Origin: Ruminiclostridium sp.
Lineage (GTDB): Bacteria > Bacillota_A > Clostridia > Oscillospirales > Oscillospiraceae
Assembly (NCBI GenBank): GCA_017521345.1
Contig: JAFXCU010000047.1
Location: 1-7,503, forward strand
DNA: 7,503 bases
Direction of reading: 5' to 3'
Of the stretch, positions 5,488 through 7,503 are shown one piece after another. Numbering within the stretch: position 1 is the stretch's first letter; each line of letters begins with the position of its first letter. Under the pieces are notes generated by a model, which saw nothing but the letters and a program-made list of their open reading frames with translations, was not told where the DNA came from and did no database searches. The position numbers were made by a program, and so were the translations under genes.

Positions 5488-5790
5488 ATGTCTGAAAAAG
5501 AAAAGGTGACCCAGGATGTGAGCGCAGAGGCTAAGGCTAAGCCCGCCAAGGAGAACAAGCCCGCCAAGGCCAAGAAGGACAAGAAGCCCGGCATTGGTCA
5601 GCGCATCGGCAAGTTCTTCCGTGAGCTGAAGTCTGAACTGAAGAAGGTCGCATGGCCTACCAAGGCGGATACCATCAAGAGAACCGGTATCGTTATTGCC
5701 TGCGTGATCATCGTTGGCATCATCGTCTGGATCTTCGATGGCATTGCCAGCGCCGTCATCGACGCTCTGCTCTCCCTCTTCGGCAACTAA
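5488..5790 (+). CDS. secE: Preprotein translocase subunit SecE
   Basis: This 100-residue protein is the single-membrane-span type of SecE, the clamp around SecY in the SecYEG channel. Residues 1-35 form a Lys/Ala/Glu-rich cytoplasmic extension (repeated KPAK-like units). The conserved amphipathic segment FFRELKSELKKVAWPTKAD lies at 43-61 and contains the hallmark KKVAWPT. One hydrophobic span, about 66-84, follows (GIVIACVIIVGIIVWIF). The short GGTG ribosome binding site is weak. The start context (GGTGAACTGAAATG) nearly repeats that of nusG. It lies 11 bases before nusG, as in most bacteria. Confidence 0.96.
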   Translation: MSEKEKVTQDVSAEAKAKPAKENKPAKAKKDKKPGIGQRIGKFFRELKSELKKVAWPTKADTIKRTGIVIACVIIVGIIVWIFDGIASAVIDALLSLFGN

Positions 5791-5801
5791 GGTGAACCGA
5801 A

Positions 5802-6320
5802 ATGGCTGAGGGCGCAAAATGGTATGTGGCTCATACCTATTCCGGGTATGAAAACACCGTAAAAGCCACCATTGAAAAAGCCGTAGAAAACCGCAACATG
5901 GGCGACCTCATCCTGGAGGTCAACATCCCCATGGAGACCGTTACCGAGATCACCGATTCCGGCACCAAGACTGTGGAGCGCAAAGTGTTCCCCGGCTATG
6001 TGCTGGTGAAGATGGTCATGACCGACGAGACCTGGCACTTAGTGCGCAATGTGCGCGGTGTCACCGGCTTCGTTGGCTCCGGCAACAAGCCCATCCCCCT
6101 GACCGACGACGAGATCGCCGCCATGGGCGTGGAAAAGCGGGAGGTCATGGTGACCTACGAAATCGGCGACAACGTCCGTATCACCGACGGCGCACTGGAA
6201 TCCTTCCTGGGTATCGTGGAAGAGATCGACGTGGAGCGCCAGAAGGTCCGTGTCGTTGTTTCCATGTTCGGCCGTGAGACCCCGGTCGAGCTGGATCTGG
6301 ATCAGATCGAGTCTATCTGA
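5802..6320 (+). CDS. nusG: Transcription termination/antitermination factor NusG
   Basis: The 172-residue protein has the normal two-domain layout. The NGN domain spans about 5-112 (KWYVAHTYSGYENTVK at 6-21, KVFPGYVLVKM at 61-71, VRNVRGVTGFVG at 81-92). The KOW domain runs from about 119 to 172 (EIGDNVRITDGALESFLGIVEEID). NusG binds the RNA polymerase clamp, affects pausing and termination, and links polymerase to Rho or ribosomal S10. Length is usual for Firmicutes, with no inserted domain. GGTG stands 7 bases before the ATG. It is 11 bases after secE and 86 bases before rplK, the gap being a structured leader. Confidence 0.97.
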   Translation: MAEGAKWYVAHTYSGYENTVKATIEKAVENRNMGDLILEVNIPMETVTEITDSGTKTVERKVFPGYVLVKMVMTDETWHLVRNVRGVTGFVGSGNKPIPLTDDEIAAMGVEKREVMVTYEIGDNVRITDGALESFLGIVEEIDVERQKVRVVVSMFGRETPVELDLDQIESI

Positions 6321-6334
6321 TCCACCCGTTGTAC

Positions 6335-6353
6335 TTTGCGCAGAAGGCGCAAA
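6335..6353 (+). promoter_or_regulatory. First hairpin in the nusG-rplK leader
   Basis: TTTGCGC (6335-6341) and GCGCAAA (6347-6353) form a perfect 7-bp stem with the loop AGAAG. No T-run follows, so it is not an intrinsic terminator. It immediately precedes the putative L1 site and may stabilise the mRNA or assist folding. Confidence 0.5.
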
Positions 6354-6354
6354 C

Positions 6355-6383
6355 GTGGGAGGAGCCAAGCTCCGTCCAACCAC
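6355..6383 (+). promoter_or_regulatory. Putative ribosomal protein L1 binding site (L11-L1 autoregulatory leader)
   Basis: The RNA would fold as GUGG (6355-6358)/CCAC (6380-6383), then an asymmetric internal loop of GA on one side and GUCCAA on the other. Above it is the stem GGAGC (6361-6365)/GCUCC (6369-6373) with loop CAA. This arrangement, with GTGGGAGG...CCAAC-CAC just before rplK, matches what I remember of the L1-binding leader in other bacteria, where excess L1 represses rplK-rplA translation by mimicry of its 23S rRNA site. The position between nusG and rplK is right; rplA itself is two genes on. Confidence 0.6.
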
Positions 6384-6406
6384 ATTTGAAAATGGAGGTG
6401 CTCTAA

Positions 6407-6832
6407 GTGGCACAGAAAGTAACTGGATACGTAAAACTGCAGATCCCTGCCGGCAAGGCAACCCCTGCACCCCCCGTCGGCCCCGCTCTGGGTCAGCACG
6501 GCGTTAACATCGCAGCATTCACCAAGGAATTCAACGAGCGTACCAAGAACGATGTCGGCCTGATCATCCCCGTCGTCATCACCGTTTACGCTGACCGTTC
6601 CTTCACCTTTATCACCAAGACTCCCCCCGCAGCCGTCCTGATCAAGAAGGCTTGCAACATCGAGTCCGGCTCCGGCGTTCCCAACAAGGACAAGGTTGCT
6701 ACCATCAGCAAGGAAGATGTCCGCAAGATCGCTGAGACCAAGATGCGCGACCTGAATGCAGCAAGCATCGAGGCCGCCATGAGCATGATCGCTGGTACCG
6801 CACGCTCCATGGGCGTTATCGTCGGCGAGTAA
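6407..6832 (+). CDS. rplK: 50S ribosomal protein L11
   Basis: This 141-residue protein is a standard L11. The N-terminal domain carries [34 protein letters not shown] (about 10-43), including the proline-rich hinge and the GPALGQ-GVNI signature. The C-terminal RNA-binding domain follows (about 75-141, with [20 protein letters not shown] and [11 protein letters not shown]). L11 binds the GTPase-associated centre of 23S rRNA. The start is GTG at 6407, chosen because GGAGGTG is 6 bases upstream and the frame gives the exact family N-terminus. It is followed 19 bases later by rplA. Confidence 0.98.
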   Translation: MAQKVTGYVKLQIPAGKATPAPPVGPALGQHGVNIAAFTKEFNERTKNDVGLIIPVVITVYADRSFTFITKTPPAAVLIKKACNIESGSGVPNKDKVATISKEDVRKIAETKMRDLNAASIEAAMSMIAGTARSMGVIVGE

Positions 6833-6851
6833 GGCAGGAGGGTAGAAAGAC

Positions 6852-7503
6852 ATGTTTAGAGGTAAAAAGTATCAGGACAGCGCAAAGCAGATCGACAAGG
6901 CAAATCTGTATGACACCGCAGAGGCTATGGATCTGATCGTTAAGACCGCTCCCGCTAAGTTCGACGAGACCGTCGAGCTGCACGTCAAGCTGGGCGTCGA
7001 CTCCCGTCACGCAGACCAGCAGGTCCGCGGCGCGATCGTTCTCCCCAACGGTACCGGTAAGGACGTCCGCGTCCTCGTTTTCGCCAAGGCTGACAAGGCC
7101 GAAGCTGCGAAGGCTGCCGGCGCTGACTATGTTGGCGAGATGGATCTCGTTGAGAAGATCCAGAAGGAGAATTGGTTCGACTTCGACGTCGTTATCGCTT
7201 CTCCCGACATGATGGGTCTCGTTGGCCGTCTCGGTAAGGTCCTCGGCCCCAAGGGTCTGATGCCCTCTCCCAAGGCCGGTACCGTCACTCCCGACGTCGC
7301 CAAGGCCGTCGCCGAGTCCAAGGCCGGTAAGGTCGAGTATCGTCTCGACAAGACCAACATTATCCACTGCCCCATCGGCAAGGTTTCCTTCGGCCCCGAG
7401 AAGCTCACCGAGAACTTCAACGCTCTCATGGGCGCCATCATCAAGGCCAAGCCCGCCGCCGCCAAGGGTCAGTACGTCAAGTCCTGCGTCGCCGCCTCCA
7501 CCA
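6852..7503 (+). CDS. rplA: 50S ribosomal protein L1, C-terminus cut by window end
   Basis: The frame is open for 217 codons to the right edge; L1 usually has about 230 residues, so only a short tail is missing. The starting ATG has AGGAGGG upstream. Motifs include [15 protein letters not shown] (36-50), [13 protein letters not shown] (58-70), the L1 signature [19 protein letters not shown] (122-140) and [19 protein letters not shown] (190-208). L1 binds 23S rRNA at the mobile L1 stalk and in many bacteria represses its own operon by binding the rplK leader, a candidate for which lies at 6355-6383. Codons are strongly biased to C-ending and CGT forms, as expected for a highly expressed gene. 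Confidence 0.97.
   Translation, partial: MFRGKKYQDSAKQIDKANLYDTAEAMDLIVKTAPAKFDETVELHVKLGVDSRHADQQVRGAIVLPNGTGKDVRVLVFAKADKAEAAKAAGADYVGEMDLVEKIQKENWFDFDVVIASPDMMGLVGRLGKVLGPKGLMPSPKAGTVTPDVAKAVAESKAGKVEYRLDKTNIIHCPIGKVSFGPEKLTENFNALMGAIIKAKPAAAKGQYVKSCVAAST

Noticed and set aside
6321..6406. A separate promoter for rplK-rplA in the nusG-rplK gap
   Set aside because: TTGTAC near 6329 has no acceptable -10 at the right distance, and the gap is better explained as a structured leader.

Overview
The window looks like chromosomal housekeeping DNA of a moderately GC-rich Gram-positive anaerobe, most likely a Clostridia member of the Oscillospiraceae/Ruminococcaceae type. That is inferred from RqcH plus Mini-RNase III, the ruvX-uridine phosphorylase-DUF1847 set, the rpmG-secE-nusG-rplK-rplA order, strong AGGAGG ribosome binding sites and a GC-rich third codon position. 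No phage, IS, CRISPR, tRNA or rRNA gene is visible.

Layout. Positions 1-62 hold the last codons of an unidentified + strand gene, followed by a hairpin with T-runs on both sides (66-98) that can end transcripts from both directions. From 4862 down to 97 everything is on the minus strand, in two groups. The upstream group is ruvX, a uridine phosphorylase (udp) and a DUF1847 protein. It has a strong promoter (perfect -35, 17-base spacer) and two identical 8-base start/stop overlaps, and it ends at a minus-strand terminator near 2894-2926. The downstream group is an unrecognised 185-residue protein, Mini-RNase III (mrnC) and the ribosome quality control factor rqcH. No promoter for this second group could be picked out with confidence.

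Positions 4863-5281 form a divergent regulatory region. A sigma-70-type promoter (4998-5027) fires rightward into an unusually long leader of about 250 bases before rpmG. The leader has two terminator-like hairpins, a further stem, and a possible 60-codon upstream ORF with a good ribosome binding site. From 5282 to the right edge runs the classical block rpmG (L33), secE, nusG, rplK (L11) and rplA (L1, cut by the window end). Between nusG and rplK lies a structured leader whose second hairpin resembles the L1 autoregulatory binding site.

Functionally, most genes serve ribosome production and quality control: L33, L11, L1, NusG, SecE, 23S maturation by MrnC and rescue of stalled 50S subunits by RqcH. 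The exceptions are the ruvX-udp-DUF1847 group and the unknown protein. Nothing clearly constitutes a new defence or mobile system. The parts most worth a second look are the rpmG leader, the unknown protein beside mrnC/rqcH, and the tightly coupled udp-DUF1847 pair.
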